From Ruminococcus sp. (lineage in GTDB: Bacteria > Bacillota > Clostridia > Oscillospirales > Ruminococcaceae): a stretch of 5,148 bases of DNA. The position numbers were made by a program, and so were the translations under genes. The notes beneath the pieces were generated by a model that saw only the letters and a list, made by a program, of their open reading frames with translations, searched no databases and was not told the DNA's origin. Each line of letters opens with the position of its first letter. Within the stretch, counting starts at the first letter, position 1. The stretch is taken from NCBI GenBank assembly GCA_019417865.1, contig DYCW01000298.1, positions 1-5,148 of the forward strand, written 5' to 3'. Shown here piece after piece: positions 1-4,721 of the stretch.

Positions 1-51
1 AACTGACTCTTAATCAGTGGGTCCTGGGTTCGAGTCCCCGATGGTGCACCA
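1..51 (+). tRNA. tRNA-Lys (anticodon CTT), 5' part outside window
   Basis: This is the 3' two thirds of a tRNA. The anticodon stem ACTGA/TCAGT (2-6 and 14-18) encloses the loop CTCTTAA, which gives anticodon CTT (9-11) for lysine AAG codons. A five-base variable loop, the T arm with loop TTCGAGT (29-35), the acceptor 3' strand ATGGTGC (41-47), discriminator A48 and an encoded CCA (49-51) follow. The T stem CTGGG/CCCCG has a T-C mismatch at its second pair (25 against 39), where bacterial tRNA-Lys usually has G-C. The acceptor 5' strand and D arm lie before the window. It is the first visible gene of a tRNA/5S cluster. Confidence 0.95.
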
Positions 52-56
52 AAATG

Positions 57-131
57 GGCCCGTTGGTCAAGCGGTTAAGACTCCGCCCTCTCACGGCGGC
101 AACACCAGTTCGATTCTGGTACGGGTCACCA
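57..131 (+). tRNA. tRNA-Glu (anticodon CTC)
   Basis: A complete 75-nt tRNA. The acceptor strands GGCCCGT (57-63) and ACGGGTC (121-127) pair with one G-T wobble. The anticodon stem CCGCC/GGCGG (83-87 and 95-99) encloses CTCTCAC, which gives anticodon CTC (90-92) for glutamate GAG codons. The T stem ACCAG/CTGGT holds the loop TTCGATT. The 3' CCA is encoded (129-131). Only five bases separate it from the tRNA-Lys, so the two are surely co-transcribed and processed from one precursor. Confidence 0.97.
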
Positions 132-145
132 TTTTTCTTATTACA

Positions 146-261
146 ATCGGTGTCAATAGCAGAGAGGTCCCACCCGTTCCCATTCCGAACACGGCAGTTA
201 AGCTCTCTTACGCCTAAGATACTTGGTCGGTGACGACCTGGGAAAATCGGAAGATGCCGAT
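146..261 (+). rRNA. rrf: 5S ribosomal RNA
   Basis: 5S rRNA of the large ribosomal subunit. The conserved core CACCCGTTCCCATTCCGAAC (171-190) followed by ACGGCAGTTAAGCTC is diagnostic. The ends are set by the closing helix I, in which ATCGGTGTC (146-154) pairs with GATGCCGAT (253-261) over nine positions including G-T pairs. The resulting length of about 116 nt is normal for a bacterial 5S. It lies 14 bases after tRNA-Glu and 29 bases before tRNA-Asn, so it is transcribed inside a tRNA cluster. Exact mature ends may differ by one or two bases. Confidence 0.95.
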
Positions 262-267
262 ATCATA

Positions 268-284
268 GCGGGGTAATGCTCCGC
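268..284 (+). other. Spacer hairpin between 5S rRNA and tRNA-Asn
   Basis: GCGGGG (268-273) pairs with CTCCGC (279-284) around the loop TAATG, with one G-T pair. No T run follows, so it is not an intrinsic terminator. Its position in the 29-base spacer suggests a processing or folding element of the precursor RNA. That role is inferred. Confidence 0.4.
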
Positions 285-290
285 AGAGAT

Positions 291-366
291 TCCTCCATAG
301 CTCAGTCGGTAGAGCACGCGGCTGTTAACCGCGGTGTCGCTGGTTCGAGTCCAGCTGGGGGAGCCA
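291..366 (+). tRNA. tRNA-Asn (anticodon GTT)
   Basis: A complete 76-nt tRNA. The acceptor strands TCCTCCA (291-297) and TGGGGGA (356-362) pair with one T-G wobble. The discriminator is G363 and CCA is encoded (364-366). The anticodon stem CGCGG/CCGCG (317-321 and 329-333) encloses CTGTTAA, so the anticodon is GTT (324-326) for asparagine. The T arm GCTGG-TTCGAGT-CCAGC is perfect. It is the last gene of the stable-RNA operon, since terminators follow at once. Confidence 0.97.
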
Positions 367-375
367 ATTAAGTAG

Positions 376-422
376 AATCCGGGCACATTTATCAATTGAA
401 TGTGCCCGGATTTATTTTTTAT
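376..422 (+). terminator. Intrinsic terminator 1 of the tRNA/5S operon
   Basis: A perfect 13-bp stem, AATCCGGGCACAT (376-388) with ATGTGCCCGGATT (400-412), closes an 11-nt loop. It is followed by the T-rich stretch TTATTTTTTATTT. It begins ten bases after the CCA of tRNA-Asn and ends the stable-RNA transcript. Confidence 0.93.
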
Positions 423-446
423 TTGGTAAGCTACATATTATTTCAT

Positions 447-483
447 AGCGGAGACAGTGTGAGAGGCTGTCTCCGCTTTTTTT
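447..483 (+). terminator. Intrinsic terminator 2 (tandem back-up)
   Basis: The 11-bp stem AGCGGAGACAG (447-457) with CTGTCTCCGCT (467-477) closes a 9-nt loop and runs into seven T residues (477-483). It sits 34 bases after the stem of terminator 1. Two strong terminators in series fit a very highly transcribed rRNA/tRNA operon and insulate the next gene. Confidence 0.9.
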
Positions 484-561
484 GCATGCAATTCAAGTTT
501 TGCTTGTGTTTTAATTTGTATTCTGACCACAATAAATTTCTGTATTACCTTGGGAATGGGA

Positions 562-590
562 TTGTCGGGAACGGAAAATCATGTTATAAT
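562..590 (+). promoter_or_regulatory. Extended -10 promoter for the GTPase-nuclease gene
   Basis: The -10 hexamer TATAAT (585-590) is perfect and is preceded by TG at 582-583, giving an extended -10. A partial -35, TTGTCG (562-567), lies at the ideal 17-bp spacing. Transcription should start near 596-598, leaving an untranslated leader of about 95 nt before the ATG at 692. No other promoter of this quality lies between the terminators and the gene. Confidence 0.8.
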
Positions 591-616
591 AGAATGGATC
601 AAAAATTTGTAGCTAG

Positions 617-657
617 GCTCATTTTCCAGATCGGATGCATTCATTTGAAAAGTGAGC
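617..657 (+). promoter_or_regulatory. Leader hairpin upstream of the GTPase-nuclease gene
   Basis: In the predicted 5' leader, GCTCATTTTC (617-626) pairs with GAAAA (647-651) and TGAGC (653-657), giving ten pairs with one bulged G and a loop of about 20 nt. No T run follows, so it is not a plain terminator. It lies about 22 bases before the ribosome binding site and could control mRNA stability or translation. Leaders of tet(M)-type genes are known to be regulatory, but nothing here proves that. Confidence 0.4.
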
Positions 658-691
658 ATCATATATTTTCTAAGAGATAGGATGGAATATC

Positions 692-3289
692 ATGAATCAT
701 CATTCGGTCGTCGGCATTCTTGCCCATGTAGATGCCGGCAAAACGACACTTTCTGAAGCCCTGCTCTTTCAATCTGGTGTGATTCGCAAACGAGGCAGAG
801 TAGATCACAAGGATGCCTTTCTGGACACCGATCCGCTGGAGCGAGAACGTGGGATTACAATTTTTTCTAAGCAGGCGATTTTACCGCTGTCACAGGTTAC
901 GGTTACGCTTTTGGATACACCGGGGCATATTGATTTCTCTGCGGAAACAGAACGTACCCTGCAAGTGTTGGATGCTGCCATTCTGGTCATCAGCGGTTCA
1001 GATGGTGTGCAGAGCCACACAGAAACGCTTTGGCAGTTGCTCCAGCGATACCAGATACCAGTTTTTCTATTTCTCAATAAAATGGATTTGGCGGCGGATT
1101 CCGAAGCTGATCTGTTGATGCAGCTACAGGAAAAACTTTCGCCATATTGTCTCTCCTTCTCTCAGATGGATGACGGGTTCTATGAGGCGGCTGCCCTGTG
1201 CAGCGAAACTGCCTTGCAGCAGTATCTGGACAGCGGTTCTATTTCCAGGGAAACACTTCGTACTGCCATTGCAAAACGGGAACTGTTTCCCTGCTGTTTT
1301 GGTGCTGCCTTAAAACAGCAGGGCGTAGCGGCATTTCTCTCTCTGTTGGAACAGTATGTGCCAATTTTACCAGAAAACAGAGTGTTTGGGGCAAAAGTTT
1401 ATAAGATTACTGAGGACGAAACTGGCAATCGCTTGACCCATATGAAAATTACGGGAGGTACGCTGCGGGTACGAGAGAAACTGCCGAGCGGTGAAAAAGT
1501 CACACAAATTCGTTTGTATCACGGTGCAAAGTTTCAAGCAGTGGAAACCGCAGAGACGGGTATGGTTTGTGCGGTTACCGGTCTGACAAAAACCTATGTG
1601 GGTCAGGGATTGGGGAAAGAACATGACACGGCACAGCCCATGCTTTCTCCCGTGCTGTCCTATCGGGTGAATGTGCCCCAGGGATTGGAGGTTCACAAGG
1701 TACTGGAAAATCTGCAAAAGCTAGAACAGGAGGATCCACAGCTGCAGGTTCGTTGGAAGGAACCGTTACAGGAGATTTCTGTCCGGCTGATGGGAGAGAT
1801 GCAGCTTGCGGTCTTACAGCGGGTGATGCTGGAACGCTTCTCCATGCCAGTTTCGTTTGACAGTGGCAGCATTGCCTATCGGGAAACGATTCGGCAGCCA
1901 GTTGAGGGCGTTGGACACTACGAACCATTGCGGCATTATGCGGAGGTGCATTTATTGTTGGAACCGCTGCCCGCTGGAAGCGGCTTGCAGTTTGCTACAA
2001 CCTGCAAGGAAGATACACTGGATCGAAATTGGCAGCGGCTGGTGCTCACACATTTGCAGGAGAAGACGCACTGCGGTGTACTGACCAATTCGCCCATTAC
2101 CGATATGAAAATCACACTCGTTGCCGGACGAGCACACGTCAAGCACACAGAGGGCGGTGACTTCCGGCAGGCAACTTACCGGGCACTGCGGCAGGGATTG
2201 CTTTCCACAGAAAGTGTCCTGTTAGAACCGTGGTATACATTCCGTTTGACACTCCCAACAGAACAAGTTGGAAGAGCAATTGCGGATTTACAGCACATGT
2301 CTGCAACATTTTCTGCACCGGAGGTGGCAACACCAACTATGCGAGTCTTACAGGGTACGGCTCCGGTATCAGAACTGCGAACCTATCAGACAGATGTGAC
2401 AGCTTATACCAAGGGAAAGGGGCGGCTATTTTGTCAGGTGAAGGGCTATTATCCCTGTCATAATACAGAAACGGTATTGGAGCAAATCGGCTATGACGGT
2501 GCGAACGATCCGGACAACTCCGGCGATTCCATTTTCTGTTCTCATGGAGCTGGCGTGCTGGTAAAGTGGAATGAAGTGCCGGAACAAATGCATCTGCCCT
2601 ATGTGGTGACGAAAGTGCAGGAACGGGAAACATTGCCGCCGGTGCAGCTGGCACGGCAGGCATTTGCCTACCGCAGCCGGTTAGAGGAAGATAAGGAGTT
2701 GTTAGCGTGGTTTGAGCGTACTTATGGAAAAATCAAACGTGACCCTCGGCAGGCATTACAGACGGAACGGGAGCAAACAGTACAGAAACCGCAAAAACCG
2801 TTGCAGCCGCTGAAGACCGGAGACAGTTATTTGCTGGTGGATGGTTATAATGTCATTCATGCATGGGATTCGTTAAAGCAGTATCTGCCGGATCATCTGG
2901 ATTTGGCACGGAAGCAGCTGAGTGATTGGCTCTGTAATTACCAGGGGTTTCGGCAGTGCCGTGTGATACTGGTATTTGATGCGTATCAGGTAAAAGGCGG
3001 ACGGGAGCATGTGGAACAGTATCACAATATTCACATTGTCTATACAAAAGAGGCAGAAACAGCGGATGCCTATATTGAACGTACCACATACGAATTGGCA
3101 AAGGAACGGCGGGTGCGGGTTGTGACATCGGACGGTCTGGAGCAGCGGATTATTTTGGGAAACGGTGCTTGTCGGGTATCGGCAGCAGAGTTTGAAAGGG
3201 AAATGGCAGACATCGAGCAGGCAATGGAAGCTTTTTTGCAGAGTGGCAAGCGATCAGGCAATCATATTATGATGAAACAAGACCAATAA
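692..3289 (+). CDS. Fusion of a Tet(M)/EF-G-like translational GTPase with a C-terminal YacP/Rae1-type NYN ribonuclease domain
   Basis: 865 residues; ATG at 692 preceded by AGGATGG (679-685). The GTPase domain has all G motifs: AHVDAGKT (11-18), RGIT (53-56), DTPGH (75-79), NKMD (129-132) and FGAA (203-206). EF-G-like domains II to V follow to about 640, with HTEGGDFRQATYRALRQG (485-502) in domain IV and LLEPWYTF (510-517) opening domain V. After a charged, Pro/Gln-rich linker (about 660-710) comes a domain closely resembling Bacillus YacP/Rae1: VDGYNVIHAW (716-725), FDA (762-764), TKEAETAD (785-792) and VTSDG (811-815). Candidate metal-binding acids are D717, D763, D792 and D814. Tet(M) is about 640 residues, so the extra 220 are the added domain. 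Known of the families: Tet(M) binds near the A site and ejects tetracycline, while Rae1 cuts mRNA in the A site. Inference: a cytosolic ribosome-acting factor coupling GTP hydrolysis to RNA cleavage. The Tet(M) SPV tip is absent, so drug resistance is doubtful. It is a monocistronic unit. Confidence 0.93.
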   Translation: MNHHSVVGILAHVDAGKTTLSEALLFQSGVIRKRGRVDHKDAFLDTDPLERERGITIFSKQAILPLSQVTVTLLDTPGHIDFSAETERTLQVLDAAILVISGSDGVQSHTETLWQLLQRYQIPVFLFLNKMDLAADSEADLLMQLQEKLSPYCLSFSQMDDGFYEAAALCSETALQQYLDSGSISRETLRTAIAKRELFPCCFGAALKQQGVAAFLSLLEQYVPILPENRVFGAKVYKITEDETGNRLTHMKITGGTLRVREKLPSGEKVTQIRLYHGAKFQAVETAETGMVCAVTGLTKTYVGQGLGKEHDTAQPMLSPVLSYRVNVPQGLEVHKVLENLQKLEQEDPQLQVRWKEPLQEISVRLMGEMQLAVLQRVMLERFSMPVSFDSGSIAYRETIRQPVEGVGHYEPLRHYAEVHLLLEPLPAGSGLQFATTCKEDTLDRNWQRLVLTHLQEKTHCGVLTNSPITDMKITLVAGRAHVKHTEGGDFRQATYRALRQGLLSTESVLLEPWYTFRLTLPTEQVGRAIADLQHMSATFSAPEVATPTMRVLQGTAPVSELRTYQTDVTAYTKGKGRLFCQVKGYYPCHNTETVLEQIGYDGANDPDNSGDSIFCSHGAGVLVKWNEVPEQMHLPYVVTKVQERETLPPVQLARQAFAYRSRLEEDKELLAWFERTYGKIKRDPRQALQTEREQTVQKPQKPLQPLKTGDSYLLVDGYNVIHAWDSLKQYLPDHLDLARKQLSDWLCNYQGFRQCRVILVFDAYQVKGGREHVEQYHNIHIVYTKEAETADAYIERTTYELAKERRVRVVTSDGLEQRIILGNGACRVSAAEFEREMADIEQAMEAFLQSGKRSGNHIMMKQDQ

Positions 3290-3322
3290 TGGAAGCAGGT
3301 TATCTGTTGTATTCCTGTTAAT

Positions 3323-3362
3323 AAAGCACCGATGTGTACACGATAACACATCGGTGCTTTTT
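3323..3362 (+). terminator. Bidirectional terminator between convergent genes
   Basis: A perfect 15-bp stem, AAAGCACCGATGTGT (3323-3337) with ACACATCGGTGCTTT (3346-3360), closes an 8-nt loop, with T residues through 3362 and a further T run at 3366-3369. On the other strand the stem ends in TTTATTAA, a weaker tail, so it probably serves the Rrf2 gene as well. It starts 33 bases after the GTPase stop codon and 17 bases beyond the Rrf2 stop codon. Confidence 0.92.
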
Positions 3363-3376
3363 GATTTTTACAATAA

Positions 3377-3811
3377 TTAAATACAGAAGACACCGCCGTG
3401 TTCCGGTGCCCGATCCAGGACATCCTGTAATGTGATGTTGTCCAAATAGTCGTTGATAACATGATACAGTCCTTTCCAGACCGGCAGTGTAATGCAGTGA
3501 TCCGCTCGTTCGCAATTGACGGTATCTCCAATCAGGCAAGAAACTGGTGCTAAATCGCCTTCTGTCAGCCGCAAAATTTCGCCGACTGTATATTCCACTG
3601 GTTTTCTTGCAAGACGGTAGCCGCCCTGATAACCACGGTTCGTGAGCAGCATATTGTTACAGTTCAGCAGCGGGACAATTTGTTCCAGATATTTTTTGGA
3701 GATTCCCTGCCGTGTGGCAATCTCTTTCAGGGAAATATACCCATCATTTTGGTGGATTGCTAAATCCAGCATCATACGCAGTGCATAGCGACCTTTTGTA
3801 GAAATTTTCAA
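3377..3811 (-). CDS. Rrf2-family transcriptional regulator with an Fe-S-type cysteine triad
   Basis: 144 residues, about the usual Rrf2 length. The N terminus KISTKGRYALR (2-12) is the Rrf2 signature; a winged helix-turn-helix covers about 1-65 (ISLKEIATRQGISKKYLEQI, then GYQGGYRLAR). Three cysteines, C92, C100 and C106, match the spacing of cluster ligands in the NsrR/IscR branch and are absent from CymR-type members, so it probably senses iron-sulphur status, nitric oxide or redox through a bound cluster (inference). The start is TTG at 3811, chosen because AGGAGG (3825-3820) lies eight bases upstream and the family begins at this residue. An in-frame TTG at 3841 has no ribosome binding site and would swallow that one. 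No isc, suf or cysteine genes adjoin it, so the targets are unknown; its own promoter region is the likeliest binding site. Confidence 0.92.
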   Translation of the reverse strand: MKISTKGRYALRMMLDLAIHQNDGYISLKEIATRQGISKKYLEQIVPLLNCNNMLLTNRGYQGGYRLARKPVEYTVGEILRLTEGDLAPVSCLIGDTVNCERADHCITLPVWKGLYHVINDYLDNITLQDVLDRAPEHGGVFCI

Positions 3812-3834
3812 ATTCGCTTCCTCCTCTCTGTCTC

Positions 3835-3863
3835 TTGACAAAGTCTATTTTTCTTATTATACC
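3835..3863 (+). promoter_or_regulatory. Possible divergent promoter overlapping the Rrf2 promoter
   Basis: A perfect -35 TTGACA (3835-3840) is followed after 17 bp by TATACC (3858-3863), a four-of-six -10. It faces away from the Rrf2 gene and its -10 overlaps the Rrf2 -10 on the other strand, so both could not be occupied at once. The start would be near 3870. The weak -10 keeps confidence low. Confidence 0.35.
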
Positions 3864-3884
3864 ATGAAACCTATCAGATTGCAA
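3856..3884 (-). promoter_or_regulatory. Promoter of the Rrf2 gene
   Basis: On the - strand, -35 TTGCAA (3884-3879) and a perfect -10 TATAAT (3861-3856) are separated by 17 bp, and TGG before the -10 makes it an extended -10. Transcription should start near 3849, giving a leader of about 38 nt that contains the AGGAGG site. Confidence 0.85.
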
Positions 3885-3891
3885 GGATAAA

Positions 3892-3999
3892 ATGCAGTGG
3901 CATCTGAAAATCTCTCGGTCGGAATTGTCACAGGGATACAGCAGCGAATGCGGAGAGGGGAATTTGGAAGATGTATGTTTATATTGCAGTACAAATTAG
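3892..3999 (+). CDS. Possible 35-residue small protein, unrecognised
   Basis: ATG at 3892 follows AAGGA (3883-3887) by four bases, and the frame stops at TAG 3997-3999. The product starts MQWHLKISRSEL and has three cysteines near its end (C20, C29, C32, the last two as CLYC). It lies about 22 bases after the predicted start of the possible divergent transcript and 26 bases before a terminator, so it could form a tiny unit beside the Rrf2 gene. I recognise no family, and a second frame is also open through the same stretch, so chance is a real possibility. Confidence 0.18.
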   Translation: MQWHLKISRSELSQGYSSECGEGNLEDVCLYCSTN

Positions 4000-4023
4000 T
4001 TGCAATAATGCGTGTTGCAATAA
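3984..4023 (+). repeat. Short direct repeats, TTGCA(ATAA) type
   Basis: TTGCA occurs at 3984, 4000 and 4015, spaced 16 and 15 bases apart. The last two copies share the ten bases GTTGCAATAA (3999-4008 and 4014-4023). Spacing of about one and a half helical turns could suit a DNA-binding protein array, but the units are short and the region is AT-rich. Confidence 0.4.
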
Positions 4024-4025
4024 AA

Positions 4026-4066
4026 GTGCAAAATCCTATCGGGATTTTGCACAATTTTTATTTTTT
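4026..4066 (+). terminator. Intrinsic terminator before the phage region
   Basis: A perfect 11-bp stem, GTGCAAAATCC (4026-4036) with GGATTTTGCAC (4042-4052), closes a 5-nt loop and is followed by AATTTTTATTTTTT. No confident + strand gene precedes it, since the Rrf2 gene is read the other way. It therefore implies a short + strand transcript from the 3835-3863 region, or it insulates the next operon. The - strand tail TTTTATTG could also work weakly. Confidence 0.8.
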
Positions 4067-4076
4067 CTATTTGGAG

Positions 4077-4118
4077 GGATTTACAAAAAATATGTATTTT
4101 TTGTAAATCCGTTTTTTT
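4077..4118 (+). terminator. AT-rich perfect inverted repeat with T tail
   Basis: The 16-base arms GGATTTACAAAAAATA (4077-4092) and TATTTTTTGTAAATCC (4095-4110) are perfect complements around TG, and seven T residues follow (4112-4118). It has the form of an intrinsic terminator, though the stem is AT-rich. A protein-binding palindrome is an alternative. It begins 24 bases after the previous hairpin. Confidence 0.6.
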
Positions 4119-4140
4119 ACTTGTACGTTTGCGTACAAGT
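4119..4140. promoter_or_regulatory. 22-bp palindrome, candidate operator upstream of the terminase genes
   Basis: ACTTGTACG (4119-4127) and CGTACAAGT (4132-4140) are perfect arms around TTTG. Only a short T run follows, so termination is less likely than protein binding. It lies just upstream of, and into, the -35 position of a candidate -10 at 4159-4164, the usual place for an activator or repressor site. The binding protein is unknown. Confidence 0.45.
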
Positions 4141-4158
4141 TTTGCCCCAAAAACCCTG

Positions 4159-4164
4159 TATAGT
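4159..4164 (+). promoter_or_regulatory. Candidate -10 element for the terminase operon
   Basis: TATAGT (4159-4164) matches five of six -10 positions. The -35 position at 17-bp spacing (4136-4141) reads CAAGTT, a poor match, so the promoter may need an activator bound at the adjoining palindrome. The start would be near 4171. Confidence 0.35.
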
Positions 4165-4171
4165 GAAAGGA

Positions 4172-4194
4172 CTTTTTTCCTGCATCGAAAAAAG
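4172..4194 (+). other. 5'-leader hairpin of the terminase transcript
   Basis: CTTTTTTC (4172-4179) pairs perfectly with GAAAAAAG (4187-4194) around a 7-nt loop. If transcription starts near 4171, this stem-loop is at the extreme 5' end of the mRNA, where such structures can slow decay. It depends on the uncertain start site. Confidence 0.35.
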
Positions 4195-4229
4195 CACTTT
4201 CCAAAGCAATCGAAAGGAGCGATTTGATT

Positions 4230-4721
4230 ATGGCAAGAAGAACGATTCAACCGCAGGAACGCTGCTTCTGTATTTGGTATGCAATGCTTTGTAATATACA
4301 GGAAGCAGCCCTGCACGCCGGCTATTCGCAGGAGGAGGCGTTAGAACGTGGTGTTCTGCTGTTACAGCGTGACGACTGTCGGGAATTGATTCATTGTGTG
4401 CTGGAAACCCTTTCTCTCCGCAGTTCGGCAGCACAGGTAATGGCAGGACTGGAACGGCTGGCGTTTGGTTCTTGCAATGATGCCGTCCGGCTGATTTTTG
4501 CCGCAGACAGTTTGCAGCCGGCGGAGCTGGCAAAACTGGACTTGTTTTGTGTCACGGAAGTCAAACGGGACAAAAACGGTGGTGTCGAGGTGAAATTCTG
4601 TGACCGACAGAAGGCGATGGAACAGATACTTTCCTATGCCAACAGTGCCGAAAGCCGATCACAGGCAGATTCTCTGCTGGCGGCTTTGACGGGAGCGAAT
4701 GCCCATGCAGAGTCCGTTTAA
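4230..4721 (+). CDS. Phage terminase small subunit (TerS-like)
   Basis: 163 residues from ATG 4230, preceded by AAAGGAG (4213-4219) at ten bases. A TTG at 4224 would be only four bases from that site. The N-terminal helix-turn-helix region (about 10-45), with NIQEAALHAGYSQEEA at 22-37, follows the small-terminase pattern of a helix plus the motif AGYS. The C-terminal strand pair and helix, VTEVKRDKNGGVEVKFCDRQ (108-127) then KAMEQIL, match the usual tail of this family. TerS recognises the phage DNA packaging site and loads the large subunit for headful or cos cutting. The stop overlaps the next gene by 17 bases, implying translational coupling. It has eight cysteines, many for its size. Family assignment rests on pattern and on the adjoining TerL. 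Confidence 0.75.
   Translation: MARRTIQPQERCFCIWYAMLCNIQEAALHAGYSQEEALERGVLLLQRDDCRELIHCVLETLSLRSSAAQVMAGLERLAFGSCNDAVRLIFAADSLQPAELAKLDLFCVTEVKRDKNGGVEVKFCDRQKAMEQILSYANSAESRSQADSLLAALTGANAHAESV

Larger units (their letters stand above)
3864..4229. other. Structured intergenic region without a confident gene
   Basis: This stretch separates the Rrf2 gene from the terminase genes. Its first part (about 3885-3980) is richer in GC and has two overlapping open frames on the + strand. The second part (3981-4200) is AT-rich and holds the direct repeats, two terminator-like hairpins, the 22-bp palindrome and the leader hairpin. I see no tRNA, known riboswitch or attachment site. A decayed gene in the first part cannot be excluded. 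Confidence 0.6.

Noticed and set aside
17..395. Open frames of 65-66 codons on both strands across the tRNA/5S cluster
   Set aside because: They run through structural RNA genes and have no ribosome binding sites.
635..655. Six-codon frame (MHSFEK) within the leader hairpin
   Set aside because: No convincing ribosome binding site, and such short frames are expected by chance.
594..680. A 28-codon frame before the GTPase gene, resembling in length the tet(M) leader peptide
   Set aside because: Its ATG lies only four bases after the -10 hexamer, upstream of the expected transcription start, and has no ribosome binding site. The frame extends open into the terminators upstream, which suggests chance.
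396..680. A 94-codon frame between the stable-RNA operon and the GTPase gene
   Set aside because: It begins within terminator 1 and crosses terminator 2 and the GTPase promoter; its composition is not protein-like and no start signal is present.
692..3289. Annotation as a bona fide tetracycline resistance gene or as housekeeping EF-G
   Set aside because: The domain IV tip lacks the Tet(M) SPV motif, and the C-terminal nuclease domain and Tet-like domain V are not those of EF-G.
3812..3841. Upstream in-frame TTG at 3841 as the Rrf2 start
   Set aside because: It lies about eight bases after the predicted transcription start without a ribosome binding site, and would place the AGGAGG of the better start inside the coding region.
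3897..4106. A 69-codon frame on the + strand and an overlapping 65-codon frame on the - strand (3857-4054)
   Set aside because: Both cross the terminator hairpin or promoters, use weak starts, end in AT-rich low-complexity residues, and resemble no family I know.
3984..4140. CRISPR array or replication origin from the repeats and hairpins
   Set aside because: Repeats are too short and few for CRISPR and there are no spacers. No replication initiator gene or DnaA-box cluster is evident.
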